Positions 1 through 10,078 of a stretch of DNA of 64,000 nt are shown in pieces. The DNA comes from Synechococcus sp. RS9916 (GTDB lineage: Bacteria; Cyanobacteriota; Cyanobacteriia; PCC-6307; Cyanobiaceae). The notes beneath the pieces were generated by a model, which did not search any database, was not told the DNA's origin, and saw nothing but the letters and a program-made list of their open reading frames with translations. The stretch covers positions 186,001 through 250,000 of the forward strand of contig NZ_DS022299.1 in the NCBI RefSeq assembly GCF_000153825.1, given 5' to 3'. Within the stretch, counting starts at the first letter, position 1. Every line of letters starts with the position of its first letter. Both the position numbers and the translations under genes were made by a program.

Positions 1-1
1 G

Positions 2-307
2 TCGCCATCGATCAGCAATCACATGGGTGCGTCTGTCACGGCCGGACTCACGGCGATTGGGCCTTTGGAAAGCCGCCCGAATGACAGCATTGGTGTTGGC
101 CTGGCCTGGGCTGAGATCAACCGAACTCAGCCATTTCTGGAGGCTGAGTTCAATGCCAATGAGTTGATGTTGCAGGGGTATGTGCAAGTCGCTCTTGCTG
201 ACTGGCTGTATCTGCAACCCACGATCACCGTGCTTCCTCTGGTGGGGGATCGCGATGCTGAGGATGACTCGCTGAGCGGCTTGCTTCAACTCACGATGCT
301 GTTTTAA
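2..307 (+). CDS. C-terminal end of an outer-membrane porin (OprB-like), 5' truncated
   Basis: The reading frame is open at the left window edge, so only about the last 100 residues are present; the first internal ATG at 23 is not a credible start. The fragment alternates hydrophobic and polar residues as beta-barrel strands do. It ends with a block of the type LQPTITVLPLVG followed by a terminal Phe, the usual C-terminal signature of outer-membrane barrels. The pattern fits the carbohydrate-selective porins (OprB/SLH-porin type) common in cyanobacteria, which let small solutes across the outer membrane. The subfamily is an inference from a short tail. An oppositely oriented rpoD follows, so this gene ends its own transcription unit. 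Confidence 0.55.
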   Translation, partial: SPSISNHMGASVTAGLTAIGPLESRPNDSIGVGLAWAEINRTQPFLEAEFNANELMLQGYVQVALADWLYLQPTITVLPLVGDRDAEDDSLSGLLQLTMLF

Positions 308-350
308 GTGGACGGTGAGTTTGGCCGATTTCTATTGTTTTCTAGGCATT

Positions 351-374
351 AAAAAACCCAGTGCATGACTGGGT
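351..374 (-). terminator. Rho-independent terminator of rpoD
   Basis: On the minus strand a perfect 7-bp stem (ACCCAGT / ACTGGGT) with a 5-base loop is followed directly by a run of six T. It lies 46 bases past the rpoD stop codon, where a terminator for that gene is expected. On the plus strand the T tract is absent, so it is unlikely to end the upstream porin transcript. Confidence 0.85.
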
Positions 375-419
375 GAAGTGGAGAGGATGGGAAGAGCCGG
401 GGTGGCTCTTGCTCCTTGA

Positions 420-1859
<1,440 letters not shown>

Positions 1860-2214
1860 AACGTCGAGAAGGTCAGCAGGGTTAGCGGTAACGACGGCTC
1901 CTGCCGAAACCAAGTTCGGCAGCAGGCCAGTTCAATGCAGTTCAGGCGTGCTTCAGCACCGAATCCAACGAGAAGCGGTGACGCAACTGAATTAACAAGG
2001 CTTGGCTGGTGTCTGGGACTGACGCAGGGCTGTCAGGGGCGTTCTTAGACCGGTCGACCGACGTGGGATGGATCCCTGGTTCGAGCTGCGCGTCTTCCCT
2101 CTGGACGGAACTCTGCTTGTTCCGACAACAGCGTAAAGCTGTCCAACTTCTCTATCTTAAAAAAAACTTGCGACACCTGCAACTCCACCTTTGTAGCGGT
2201 CGTGGGAGGCGAAG
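1860..2214. other. Divergent intergenic region between rpoD and priA
   Basis: About 355 bases without a credible gene. It holds a candidate rpoD promoter (annotated separately) and presumably the priA promoter, for which I see no convincing -35/-10 pair. Short frames here have no recognisable protein character. Confidence 0.5.
2154..2182 (-). promoter_or_regulatory. Candidate sigma-70 promoter for rpoD
   Basis: On the minus strand, TTGCAG (2182-2177) and TAAGAT (2159-2154) are separated by exactly 17 bases that include a T-rich tract. Both hexamers are close to consensus. Transcription would begin near 2147, giving an rpoD leader of nearly 290 bases to the ATG at 1859. This is read by eye; no start site is known. 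Confidence 0.45.
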
Positions 2215-4476
2215 GTGACCACTGTGCTTCCGACCGGGCGGATGATTGAGGTGGATGTGTGGCTGGAGGCGGGCCGAGACGGGCGTGCATTCAGCTATTG
2301 CGACCGCCAGCAGCTCGGTGTCGGTTTGGGGGATTTGGTGCGCGTTTCCCTGCGGGGCCGCCCTCTCCAGGGACTGGTGATCGCCTGCCGCGAGCAGGGC
2401 GACGCGTCGATCGATCCCAAGCTGCAGCCGGTGCAGGCCGTGATTCAGGCGGCTGCCGTTGACCCGGCCTGGCGGACCTGGCTGGATGCCATGGCTTGTC
2501 GTTGTCATACCAGCCCGTTCCGGATGTTGAAGGCGGCGCTGCCCCCCGGTTGGCTCGGGCAGCGTCCCAGGGCTCCGGTCGCAGAGCGGATGCGCTGGTG
2601 GGTGTCGGTGGTGGCGGCAGCGGGCCCAGACGCGACCGAGGCTGCGCTCCCCAGGCGGCAGCAGGACTTGTTTCGCCATCTCCAGGATGCAGACGGTTGC
2701 TGGCAGAGCCAGCTCCAGATGGAGGGATTCGGTGCCCACCTGATTCAGGCGCTGTTGAAGCGGGGGCTGGTGCAGCGCGAGCAGCGACCCGCATCCAGCG
2801 GCGATCAGGCGGACGCTGCTCCTGCTGCGCCATTGGAGGAGCCTCAGATGCTCACCCCTGAACAGCAGCAGGTGGTGGAGGCGTTCTCCTCGCAGCCCGA
2901 TGGGGGCGGAATGCTGCTCTGGGGCATCACGGGTTCCGGGAAAACGGAGGTCTATCTGCAGCTGGTGGCTCGGGAGTTGGCAGCGGGTCGCCATGCCCTT
3001 GTGCTCACACCGGAGATCGGTTTGATCCCGCAACTCGTTGACCGTTGCAGGCGGCGCTTCGGCGAGCGGGTCGTTGAATATCACAGTGGTTGCAGTGATC
3101 GGGACCGGGTGCGCGCTTGGCGCCGTGCTCTTGATGCCTCCCAGCAGGGCAGTGGCCCCCTGGTGGTCGTGGGAACCCGTTCCGCCGTGTTCCTGCCCCT
3201 GGCGCCTCTCGGGCTGATCGTGCTGGATGAGGAGCACGACAGCTCCTACAAGCAGGACTCACCGATGCCCTGCTATCACGCCCGAGACCTGGCCCTGGAG
3301 CGGGTGCGCTGTATGGGCGGTCGGGTTCTGCTAGGCAGCGCGACCCCCTCGCTCGAAACCTGGACACAGCTCTCTCCTGCAGGCCCTCTGGCCCTGGCAC
3401 GCCTCACCCGGCGGATTTCTCAGCAGGAGCTGCCCCCGGTGCATGTGATCGACATGCGCCTGGAGTTGGCTGATGGCCACAAGCGCTTGATCAGTCGCGC
3501 TCTGATGGACCGTCTGGCCCAGCTGCCCGAGAGCGGTGAGCAGGCCGTGGTGCTGGTCCCCCGGCGCGGTTACAGCAGTTTTCTCAGCTGCCGTAGTTGC
3601 GGTGAGGTGGTGATGTGCCCTCATTGCGATGTCGCCCTCACCGTTCACGGCAAACAGCCGGGGCGGCAATGGTTGCGTTGCCACTGGTGTGACCACCGCG
3701 CTGAGGTGGAATCCCGCTGCAGCCATTGCGGTTCCACAGCCTTCAAGCCTTTTGGTGCCGGAACGCAGCGGGTGCTGGAGCGGTTGGCGGACGAACTCGA
3801 GGGATTGCGGTTGTTGCGGTTTGACCGCGACACCACTGGTGGTCGCGATGGCCATCGCCGCCTGCTGGAACAGTTTGCGGCCGGTGAAGCGGATGTGCTG
3901 GTGGGAACCCAGATGCTCGCCAAGGGGATGGATCTTCCCCGGGTCACCCTGGCGGCGGTGTTGGCTGCGGATGGCTTGTTGCACCGTCCGGATCTGCGGG
4001 CCGGAGAACAGTGTTTGCAGTTGCTGTTGCAGCTGGCGGGTCGGGCTGGCCGCGGCGAGCGTCCCGGCCAGGTCTTGGTGCAGACCTATTCCCCCGATCA
4101 CCCAGTGATCCGCCACCTGGTGGATGGCCGCTACGAGCGATTTCTTGAAGAGGAGGTGTCCTTACGACGGGAGGCTGCACTCGTGCCGTTCAGTCGCGCC
4201 TGTCTGTTGCGTCTCTCCGGCGAGTCGGCCGCGGCGACGGCCACGGCTGCCAGCGTGCTGGCGGAACAGGTACGCCCGCTTTGTGCGGCTGCCAATTGGT
4301 GGTTGCTGGGGCCGGCTCCTGCTCCGGTGGCCCGGGTGGCCGGTCGCAGTCGCTGGCAACTGCTGCTGCATGGGCCAGCCGGCAGTGCCTTGCCCTTGCC
4401 CCCCGGGACGGCGCTCTGGGATTCCCTTCCCTCCGATGTGGCCCTGGCGGTGGACCCTGACCCTCTGCAGTTGTGA
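2215..4476 (+). CDS. priA: Primosomal replication restart helicase PriA
   Basis: PriA is a 3'-to-5' superfamily 2 helicase that reloads the replisome at stalled forks. The 753-residue product starts at GTG, after GGGAGGCGAAG. It has an N-terminal 3' DNA-binding domain, a Walker A motif (GITGSGKTE, near residue 240) and a DEEH Walker B box (LDEEHDSSYKQD). The helicase core is interrupted by a zinc-binding insert with eight cysteines in CxxC pairs (CRSCGEVVMCPHC ... CHWC ... CSHC, about residues 460-510). The motif VGTQMLAKGMD and the LLQLAGRAGRGERPG box are typical of PriA. Length is normal. The next gene converges, with a palindrome in the short gap. Confidence 0.96.
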   Translation: MTTVLPTGRMIEVDVWLEAGRDGRAFSYCDRQQLGVGLGDLVRVSLRGRPLQGLVIACREQGDASIDPKLQPVQAVIQAAAVDPAWRTWLDAMACRCHTSPFRMLKAALPPGWLGQRPRAPVAERMRWWVSVVAAAGPDATEAALPRRQQDLFRHLQDADGCWQSQLQMEGFGAHLIQALLKRGLVQREQRPASSGDQADAAPAAPLEEPQMLTPEQQQVVEAFSSQPDGGGMLLWGITGSGKTEVYLQLVARELAAGRHALVLTPEIGLIPQLVDRCRRRFGERVVEYHSGCSDRDRVRAWRRALDASQQGSGPLVVVGTRSAVFLPLAPLGLIVLDEEHDSSYKQDSPMPCYHARDLALERVRCMGGRVLLGSATPSLETWTQLSPAGPLALARLTRRISQQELPPVHVIDMRLELADGHKRLISRALMDRLAQLPESGEQAVVLVPRRGYSSFLSCRSCGEVVMCPHCDVALTVHGKQPGRQWLRCHWCDHRAEVESRCSHCGSTAFKPFGAGTQRVLERLADELEGLRLLRFDRDTTGGRDGHRRLLEQFAAGEADVLVGTQMLAKGMDLPRVTLAAVLAADGLLHRPDLRAGEQCLQLLLQLAGRAGRGERPGQVLVQTYSPDHPVIRHLVDGRYERFLEEEVSLRREAALVPFSRACLLRLSGESAAATATAASVLAEQVRPLCAAANWWLLGPAPAPVARVAGRSRWQLLLHGPAGSALPLPPGTALWDSLPSDVALAVDPDPLQL

Positions 4477-4482
4477 GGTGTG

Positions 4483-4500
4483 CGGCCACGCGCGTGGCCG
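4483..4500. terminator. Palindromic hairpin between convergent priA and DUF3153 gene
   Basis: CGGCCACGCGCGTGGCCG is an exact inverted repeat (7-bp stem, 4-base loop) in the 31-base gap between two converging genes. No T tract follows on either strand, so it is at best an atypical bidirectional terminator. Confidence 0.4.
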
Positions 4501-4507
4501 ATGGCAG

Positions 4508-5611
4508 CTAAGACGGCAGTTCTGGATAGCCGAAGCCCAACTTGAGACGGATCTGCTGCAGCACCAGTGTCAGGGCCAGCAGCAGCACCACCACCACGCT
4601 GCCCAGCCCGAGGGGGCTCCAGTGCCAGCGGCGCACAGTCAGTTGATTGCGGCTTCCCGCTTGAAGGGGCCACACCAGCCGGCCGTGGTCGACCGCGGCG
4701 GGCATGGGGTTGCTGCTGGAGTGGCCTGATCCCGGCAGGGGCGCCACGCTCACGCTCAGTGCGGGCAGTGGAAGGTCACCAAGCTCCTCGAGATTCACCA
4801 CCAACTCAAGCTGCTGCTGCACGCCCACCAACCAGTTGCGTTCCTTCAGCTGCAATTCAGGCGCAGGCAGTGTCAGCCCTGCCGCAGCTCCTGCTGCGGT
4901 GATCGTGGTGGCCAGGAGTTGTTCTGCGTCTGCAGCCCGCAACACAGGTGCCTCAAACCGCTGGGTCCCTGAAGGCACGCTGCCTGCTCCTTTGGACCAG
5001 GCCGATCCATCCGCCTTCAGTTTCTGCGCAAAGGTGGTTTGCCAGGGCAGCAGTCGTCCGGTGCCACTGTCACTGCTCCAGCCCAGCTTTACCCGGTCTG
5101 GACCCACGAGATCGATGTCGGCATTCAGCCGGCCGCAGCTGCCCAGCAGCAGGGTGAGCCCGACCAGTACCGCGATCACAACAACTGCAAACCCCGGTGC
5201 AGCGGCCTGGGTCGGTCCTGTCGGCGGCGGCGGTGGTGGTGGCGGCCCTTGGTTGCGGCGCCGGCGCATCGGCCGTGGGCGTTCCCCCATCTGGGCTGAC
5301 ATCTCCAGGGTGGGAAGCTGCATCGACCAGCTGGCCGGCCGCTGCAGGCTTGGCGCTTCCAGCACCTCCAGCAGCTGCTTGGCCCGCAGGCGGAGATCGC
5401 TGTCCCGGCAGCGGGTGAGCATCCGGCAGGTGCTCAGCGCCTTCGACTCCTGCCCCTGCCCCATCCAGGCGGTGACCATCAACATGCGGATGCGGGCTCC
5501 TTCGGGGTCCGTGATCGGATGCGCCTCAGCCAGAGGCTCCAGCAGCTCGAGGCACTGGCCGTAATCACCCCGGTCGAGGGCGGCTTCAGCCGGGGCCGTG
5601 GGCAAGCTCAT
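4508..5611 (-). CDS. Membrane protein with TPR-like N-terminus and DUF3153-like domain
   Basis: Function unknown. Residues 1-85 are helical and repeat-like (ALDRGDYGQCLELLEPLAEAHP resembles a tetratricopeptide unit). A basic, proline-rich linker follows with a run of eight prolines. Near residue 140 a hydrophobic segment ends in LLGSCG, either a transmembrane anchor or an internal lipobox-like site. The rest (ADIDLVGPDRVKLGW onward) resembles the cyanobacterial DUF3153 family, with a second transmembrane segment near the C-terminus (VVVLLLALTLVLQQI). So most of the protein should lie outside the cytoplasm, between two anchors. It starts 3 bases after the argB stop and is likely cotranscribed with argB. 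Confidence 0.75.
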   Translation of the reverse strand: MSLPTAPAEAALDRGDYGQCLELLEPLAEAHPITDPEGARIRMLMVTAWMGQGQESKALSTCRMLTRCRDSDLRLRAKQLLEVLEAPSLQRPASWSMQLPTLEMSAQMGERPRPMRRRRNQGPPPPPPPPTGPTQAAAPGFAVVVIAVLVGLTLLLGSCGRLNADIDLVGPDRVKLGWSSDSGTGRLLPWQTTFAQKLKADGSAWSKGAGSVPSGTQRFEAPVLRAADAEQLLATTITAAGAAAGLTLPAPELQLKERNWLVGVQQQLELVVNLEELGDLPLPALSVSVAPLPGSGHSSSNPMPAAVDHGRLVWPLQAGSRNQLTVRRWHWSPLGLGSVVVVLLLALTLVLQQIRLKLGFGYPELPS

Positions 5612-5614
5612 CGA

Positions 5615-6478
5615 TCAACCGCGACCCATCACCATCGTGCCGATGCCTGCATCGGTGAACACCTCCAGCAGCAGGGCGTGGGGCACACGGCCGTCGAGGA
5701 TATGGGCCGCGGCCACACCCTGGGCCAGGGCCCGAATGCAGCACTCGGTTTTCGGAGTCATGCCCCCCGCCACGACGCCGTCTTCGATCAGTTGGCGCGC
5801 TTCCGACAGACGCAGTTGGGGGATCAGAGACTCGGGATCGTCGCGATCCCGCAGGATCCCAGGGGTGTCGGTAAGCAGGATTAATTTCTCCGCCTCCAGC
5901 GCTGCCGCCAGTTCTCCGGCCACGGTGTCGGCATTGATGTTGTGGGCGGTGCCATCACGGGTGGCCGCCACACTGGAAATCACCGGCACGTAGCCCTTTT
6001 CCAGTAGTGGTTCGAGCACGTCAGGGTTGACCCGGGCCACGTCGCCCACGAGGCCATGGCTGCCATTGCCCCATGGGCGGGCTTCCACTAGCAATCCGTC
6101 GCTGCCGCTAAGGCCGACGGCCCGGGCGCCCAGCTTGTTCAAGCCGTTGACGATCTGTTTGTTGACCCGGCCGACCAGCACCATCTCCACCACATCCATG
6201 GTGTCGGGATCGGTGACACGGAGTCCGTCGCGAAACTCGGCAGGAATCTCCAGACGTTTCAGCCAGGTGTTGATCTCAGGGCCCCCGCCGTGGACCACCA
6301 CCGGTTGAACCCCCACGCTGGTCAGCAGGGCGAGGTCGCGAAAGACCGCTTCACGCAACTCGGCGTGCACCATGGCGGCCCCGCCGTATTTGACAACGAT
6401 CCGCCGCCCGGCGAAGCGCTGGATGTAGGGCAGGGCTTCACTGAGGACGGAGACTCTCAGGGTGTCGTCGCTGGCCAT
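5615..6478 (-). CDS. argB: Acetylglutamate kinase
   Basis: ArgB phosphorylates N-acetyl-L-glutamate in the second step of arginine synthesis; in cyanobacteria it is a known target of the nitrogen-signalling protein PII. The 287-residue length is usual. The ATP/substrate glycine-rich motifs are present (VVKYGGAAM near residue 28, [14 protein letters not shown] near residue 62). So are the C-terminal [10 protein letters not shown] and the [20 protein letters not shown] helix found in PII-responsive, arginine-inhibited kinases. The gene lies between a DUF2854 gene upstream (10-base gap) and the DUF3153-like gene downstream, all on the minus strand, so a three-gene operon is likely. Confidence 0.96.
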   Translation of the reverse strand: MASDDTLRVSVLSEALPYIQRFAGRRIVVKYGGAAMVHAELREAVFRDLALLTSVGVQPVVVHGGGPEINTWLKRLEIPAEFRDGLRVTDPDTMDVVEMVLVGRVNKQIVNGLNKLGARAVGLSGSDGLLVEARPWGNGSHGLVGDVARVNPDVLEPLLEKGYVPVISSVAATRDGTAHNINADTVAGELAAALEAEKLILLTDTPGILRDRDDPESLIPQLRLSEARQLIEDGVVAGGMTPKTECCIRALAQGVAAAHILDGRVPHALLLEVFTDAGIGTMVMGRG

Positions 6479-6487
6479 CGCTCGCGT

Positions 6488-7054
6488 TCACTGCCCTCCA
6501 TGCTGACCTGCGGCCGGAGCCGCCGCCTGCAGGAGTCGGAGATCGATGCGGTCTCCCCCCAGATCCTGGAGATCGGCATGAAGCCCTTTGGCGAAGAAAC
6601 GCCCTAGCCGCTCTTGCTTCTCGGTCCAGCGCTCAAGGCTCACTGCACCAAGCTCAAAGCGCAGTCGCAGTCCGTAGCCGTCGGCTCCATTCAGTTCTTC
6701 AATCTCCAGCAATTGAGGCGGGGTGTCGTCGTCCCAGAGCTTGAGAGCTTCCAGGGATGATTCCAGATGGGCTTTCTGGCCGTAGCGCCAACGGGTTACA
6801 TCGGCCAGCAACTTGCCCAGCTCGGGGGCTGCGGCTTCCCGCTGCGCCTTGAAGGTGTTCGCCGGCACCACCCGTTTGGCCGGTGGCAGCTCGGATGATT
6901 TCAAGGCCAGACCCCCCAGGAGAATCGGGATCCCGTAGAAAATGGTGGGAAGGCTGAGGTTGGCGTTGCCGGTGCCGTAGGCAACGGCTCCCACCACGGT
7001 GAGTACGCCGCCGGCAACGGTAATCAGGTTGCCTGGTGAGAACAGATCTTTCAT
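6488..7054 (-). CDS. DUF2854 family membrane protein
   Basis: Unknown function, conserved among cyanobacteria and chloroplast-bearing eukaryotes as DUF2854. With the start at ATG 7054 (MKDLFSPGNLITVAGG) the product is 188 residues. Two closely spaced transmembrane helices (VAGGVLTVVGAVAYG and IFYGIPILLGGLAL) fill residues 10-50, followed by a soluble C-terminal domain with FKAQREAAAPELGKLLADVTRWRYGQKAHLE. The frame stays open to 7555, but upstream codons overlap two other genes and look like shadow coding. It is the first gene of the likely operon with argB. Confidence 0.8.
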   Translation of the reverse strand: MKDLFSPGNLITVAGGVLTVVGAVAYGTGNANLSLPTIFYGIPILLGGLALKSSELPPAKRVVPANTFKAQREAAAPELGKLLADVTRWRYGQKAHLESSLEALKLWDDDTPPQLLEIEELNGADGYGLRLRFELGAVSLERWTEKQERLGRFFAKGLHADLQDLGGDRIDLRLLQAAAPAAGQHGGQ

Positions 7055-7129
7055 GGACGCCACTCTGATGCACGCGCCGCGCAACTGCGTCGCGCGCGCG
7101 AGAATGCCTGAAGACCCTGCACTGGCTTG

Positions 7130-7339
7130 ATGGAGAGCAGCTCCCCCGGCCGCGATCACCAACCGGACCTCGCCACGCTGATCAGCGATCTGGATCAGGA
7201 CCGGGCCTGGTTGCTTCAGCAGATTGACAGCGGTCGTTGGCCCGAGCTGCGTCTTGATCTTGCCGCTCTCGAACGGGAACTCGGGCAACTCCTGGTGCGC
7301 GCTGCAGAACGCCTGGAGGGCGATGCCCGGCGCACCTGA
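7130..7339 (+). CDS. Small acidic hypothetical protein
   Basis: A 69-residue product starting at ATG 7130 (a TTG lies just before it). It is rich in Leu, Asp, Glu and Arg and predicted to be two amphipathic helices (DLATLISDLDQDRAWLLQQID, LRLDLAALERELGQLLVRAAERLE). It has no membrane segment or known motif. It fits in the gap between divergent DUF2854 and convergent ssb without overlapping either, and its amino-acid make-up looks like a real soluble protein. No function can be assigned. Confidence 0.55.
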   Translation: MESSSPGRDHQPDLATLISDLDQDRAWLLQQIDSGRWPELRLDLAALERELGQLLVRAAERLEGDARRT

Positions 7340-7355
7340 TCGTTCCGTGCAGTCG

Positions 7356-7850
7356 TCAGAAGGGGATGTCGTCGGTGTCCGGCACCAGAGGGGCACTGTT
7401 CCACTGGGCTGCCTCAGGGGCTGGCGCTGGAGCTGCAGCGGCCGGAGGGTTCTGACGCACAGGTGCGGGTGCGGCCTGGCGCTGGCCCTGCGGGGCCATG
7501 CCAGCGTTCGGCGCTTGACCGCCACCCTGGGGTTGCGCGGGGGCGGCAGCGCCAACGGGGTGAAGTCGGGACAAGGTGAATTCGGCCCGTTTCTCCTTGG
7601 TGCCGTCCTGGCGGGGCACCGTGTTCATGCGCAGACGCCCTTCGATCAGCAGGCGCTGGCCTGGTTGCACCCGGTTCTGCAGATCCTGCGCCAGGTTGCC
7701 CCAACCCACAACTTTGAGCTGACCCGGTGGGTCATCGGGGCGCAGGCCGTCAAACCGCACCTCCATTTCGGCGATCGGTGTCTGGTTGTCCTGGGTGTAG
7801 CGAAGGGTGGGTGCCTGCATCACCTCTACTTCGAGCACGCAGTGATTCAT
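7356..7850 (-). CDS. ssb: Single-stranded DNA-binding protein (cyanobacterial type)
   Basis: Binds and protects single-stranded DNA during replication and repair. The first 105 residues form the cyanobacterial OB-fold, starting MNHCVLEVEVMQAPTLRYTQDNQTP and including LKVVGWGNLAQDLQ and LLIEGRLRMN. A long Gln/Pro/Ala/Gly-rich linker follows, and the acidic tip DTDDIPF, which in the family recruits partner proteins, closes the chain. The 164-residue length is usual. It diverges from cobK, with 35 bases between their start codons. Confidence 0.93.
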   Translation of the reverse strand: MNHCVLEVEVMQAPTLRYTQDNQTPIAEMEVRFDGLRPDDPPGQLKVVGWGNLAQDLQNRVQPGQRLLIEGRLRMNTVPRQDGTKEKRAEFTLSRLHPVGAAAPAQPQGGGQAPNAGMAPQGQRQAAPAPVRQNPPAAAAPAPAPEAAQWNSAPLVPDTDDIPF

Positions 7851-7885
7851 CGCCGTCCGGTGCGTTGAAAGAGAGCGCCATCCTG

Positions 7886-8668
7886 ATGCAAGAGCCGCGG
7901 AATCGCCAGTTGCATGTCTGGCTGCTCGCCGGAACAGGTGAGGGTCCTTCCCTGGCGAGCGCTTTGCTGGCCAGGGGTTTTCAGGTCAGCGTGAGTGTGG
8001 TGACTGAGGCAGCGCTTCGGCCCTACAACGCGCTGTCTCTCCACCATCGATGGGCTGGAGCCTTGTCCAGTGTCGGGGCGATCGTGGCCCGCATTCAGCA
8101 CGCCAGGATCGATCTGTTGGTCGATGCCACCCATCCCTTTGCCACCCAGGTGAGCGCTCAGCTGGTGCAAGCCGTCAATCAGGTCTCCTGCCCCTTGGTT
8201 CGCTTCGAGCGGGCGTTGGAACCAGCTCCTGCTGCGCAGGTGATTGAGCGGGTGGATGCCATACCCAGTGATGCTTTGGCAGGGAAAAGGGTGCTGTTAG
8301 CCCTGGGTGCCCGTCACCTTGCCGCTGTCGTGCCTCCCTTGCGGGCTGCTGGAGCCCAACCGCACGCCCGGGTGCTGCCCACCCCCCTGGCGCTGCGCCA
8401 GGCGGTGGCTGCTGGCCTGGCTGACGAGCACCTGGCTCTGCTGCAGCCGCTCCAGGGAACCGTGCCGGGTCGTCTGGAAACAGCGCTTTGCCGCCATTGG
8501 CAGATCGACGCCGTTGTCTGCCGGCAATCCGGTGGCGTCACCGAGCGCTGCTGGCACCAGGTGTGCTCTGAGCTGGGCCTCGACCTTTGGCTCCTGCGCC
8601 GCCCTGGCCCACCTGCCTCCGTGCCGGTGGTGCATAGCGTGGAGCAGATGCTCACCCTCTTGGGCTGA
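7886..8668 (+). CDS. cobK: Precorrin-6A reductase (CobK/CbiJ family)
   Basis: NADPH-dependent reduction of the macrocycle in (pseudo)cobalamin synthesis. The 260-residue product from ATG 7886 begins with a nucleotide-binding strand-loop (VWLLAGTGEGPSLASALLARG). It contains LLVDATHPFATQVSAQL, characteristic of CbiJ/CobK, and ends with VVCRQSGGVTE-type sequence, equivalent to the family's second-domain TKxSG region. The frame is open upstream to 7727, but that part overlaps ssb. cutA follows after 5 bases and is probably cotranscribed. Another cobalamin gene, cobO, lies at 30.7 kb, so the pathway genes are scattered. Confidence 0.87.
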   Translation: MQEPRNRQLHVWLLAGTGEGPSLASALLARGFQVSVSVVTEAALRPYNALSLHHRWAGALSSVGAIVARIQHARIDLLVDATHPFATQVSAQLVQAVNQVSCPLVRFERALEPAPAAQVIERVDAIPSDALAGKRVLLALGARHLAAVVPPLRAAGAQPHARVLPTPLALRQAVAAGLADEHLALLQPLQGTVPGRLETALCRHWQIDAVVCRQSGGVTERCWHQVCSELGLDLWLLRRPGPPASVPVVHSVEQMLTLLG

Positions 8669-8673
8669 TCGCC

Positions 8674-9009
8674 ATGGATGCCACCACTGCCGATCCTCTG
8701 GTTCTGGTGCTGACCACCGAAGCGGATGAAGGCAAGGCCGATGCTCTGGCGCAGGCGCTGGTGGAGCAGGGATTGGCCGCCTGCGTGAGTCGATTGCCAG
8801 TGCGTTCCACCTACCGCTGGCAAGGCCAATTGGAGTCTGCGCAGGAAGTGCAGTTGCTCATCAAAACCAGTCGTGCCGGCTGGCCCCGCCTCGAGCAGGG
8901 GTTGAGGGCGCTCCACAGCTACGACACCCCCGAACTTCTCCACTGGGAGGCCGAGGCTTCGGGGGCCTACGGCGCCTGGGTGTCGGAGGCTGTTGCCCAG
9001 GCGCCGTAG
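8674..9009 (+). CDS. cutA: Divalent-ion tolerance protein CutA
   Basis: A small trimeric protein of the CutA1 family, linked to copper tolerance in E. coli although its biochemical role is unsettled. The 111 residues show the family core: LVLVLTTEADEGKADALAQALVEQGLAACVS at the N-terminus, then STYRWQGQLESAQEVQLLIKTS and the HSYDTPELLHWEA block near residue 85, which contains the conserved Tyr-(Asp/Glu)-x-Pro-Glu. It follows cobK closely and converges on the PfkB kinase gene, with only four bases between the stop codons. Confidence 0.93.
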   Translation: MDATTADPLVLVLTTEADEGKADALAQALVEQGLAACVSRLPVRSTYRWQGQLESAQEVQLLIKTSRAGWPRLEQGLRALHSYDTPELLHWEAEASGAYGAWVSEAVAQAP

Positions 9010-9013
9010 GCGC

Positions 9014-10024
9014 TCAGTTGAGGTGGGTGCTCGCCAGGGTCTTGAGGCACTCCTTGGAGCGGGCGCCCAGCTGGGTGACGATCTGGCCGGCGCAGAGGGC
9101 CCCGAGCTGGCCGCAGCGCTCCAGGGAGTCTCCCTGGGTGTAGGCGTGCAGGAAGCCACCGGCATAGAGGTCGCCTGCCCCTGTGGTGTCCACCAGGTCG
9201 CCAAGGCTGTAGATGCCCACATCCCAGCGCTGATCACCGCTCAGCACCACGGATCCTTGGTCGCTGCGGGTCACGGCAATCACAGAACAACGGCCGCGCA
9301 CCTGCTCGAGGGCGGTTTCGAAGTCATCGGTTTGGTAGAGCGACTTGATTTCGACCTCATTGGCGAACAGCACGTCCACGTGGTTGTGGACCAGTTCAAG
9401 GAAGCTGTCGCGGTGGCGGTCGACGCAAAAGCCATCGGAGAGGGATAAAGCCACTTGGCCGCCTGCGGCCCGGCAGGCTTCAGCACCGGCAAGGAAGGCC
9501 CGCTTGGCAGCCGGGCTGTCCCACAGATAGCCCTCGAGATAAAGGACCTTGGTCTGCTTCACCATCGACAGATCAAGATCATCGGGTTCCAGCTGGGTGG
9601 AGGCCCCGAGGAAGGTGCACATCGTGCGCTCCGCGTCTGGAGTCACATAGATCAGGCAGCGGGCTGTGGTGGCGCCAGTGGTTGCCGCCGACGTTTCGAA
9701 GCGGGTGCCCACGGCCCGGATGTCATGGCTGAAGATTGTTCCGAGCTGGTCATCGCGCACGCGACCGATGAATCCGGTCCGCCCTCCCAGCTGAGCGATG
9801 CCCACCATGGTGTTCGCCACCGAGCCCCCAGAGGTCTCCTGGCCTGGGCCACTGGCTTGGTAGAGGGTTTCAGCCTGTTTCTCGTCAATTAGAGCCATCC
9901 CACCCTTCTGAAGGGAATGGGTGTTGAGGAATCCGTCGTCGGTCTGGACGAGCACATCAACAATGGCGTTGCCGATCCCCACGACATCGAGGGTGGCGTT
10001 GTTGTTGAAGCGGGAAGTGCTCAT
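9014..10024 (-). CDS. PfkB-family sugar/nucleoside kinase
   Basis: A ribokinase-fold kinase of 336 residues. Visible features are the N-terminal VVGIGNAIVDVLVQTDD strand, the substrate-loop GGSVANTMVGIAQLGGRTGFIGRV near residue 70, and the C-terminal signature DTTGAGDLYAGGFLHAYTQG, whose Asp is the catalytic base. Sequence of this kind is annotated as adenosine kinase or carbohydrate kinase in related cyanobacteria; the substrate cannot be fixed from sequence alone. It is monocistronic or the last gene after purA, with 54 bases between them. Confidence 0.88.
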   Translation of the reverse strand: MSTSRFNNNATLDVVGIGNAIVDVLVQTDDGFLNTHSLQKGGMALIDEKQAETLYQASGPGQETSGGSVANTMVGIAQLGGRTGFIGRVRDDQLGTIFSHDIRAVGTRFETSAATTGATTARCLIYVTPDAERTMCTFLGASTQLEPDDLDLSMVKQTKVLYLEGYLWDSPAAKRAFLAGAEACRAAGGQVALSLSDGFCVDRHRDSFLELVHNHVDVLFANEVEIKSLYQTDDFETALEQVRGRCSVIAVTRSDQGSVVLSGDQRWDVGIYSLGDLVDTTGAGDLYAGGFLHAYTQGDSLERCGQLGALCAGQIVTQLGARSKECLKTLASTHLN

Positions 10025-10078
10025 CAGGGGAGGCTGCGTCGTATGCGCAGTATCACCCTTGATAGTTCTCGGCCTTGA

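Noticed and set aside
7055-7555. N-terminal extension of the DUF2854 protein
   Set aside because: The extension overlaps a small gene and ssb and is composed of shadow-type Pro/Arg sequence; ATG 7054 begins the family-like part.
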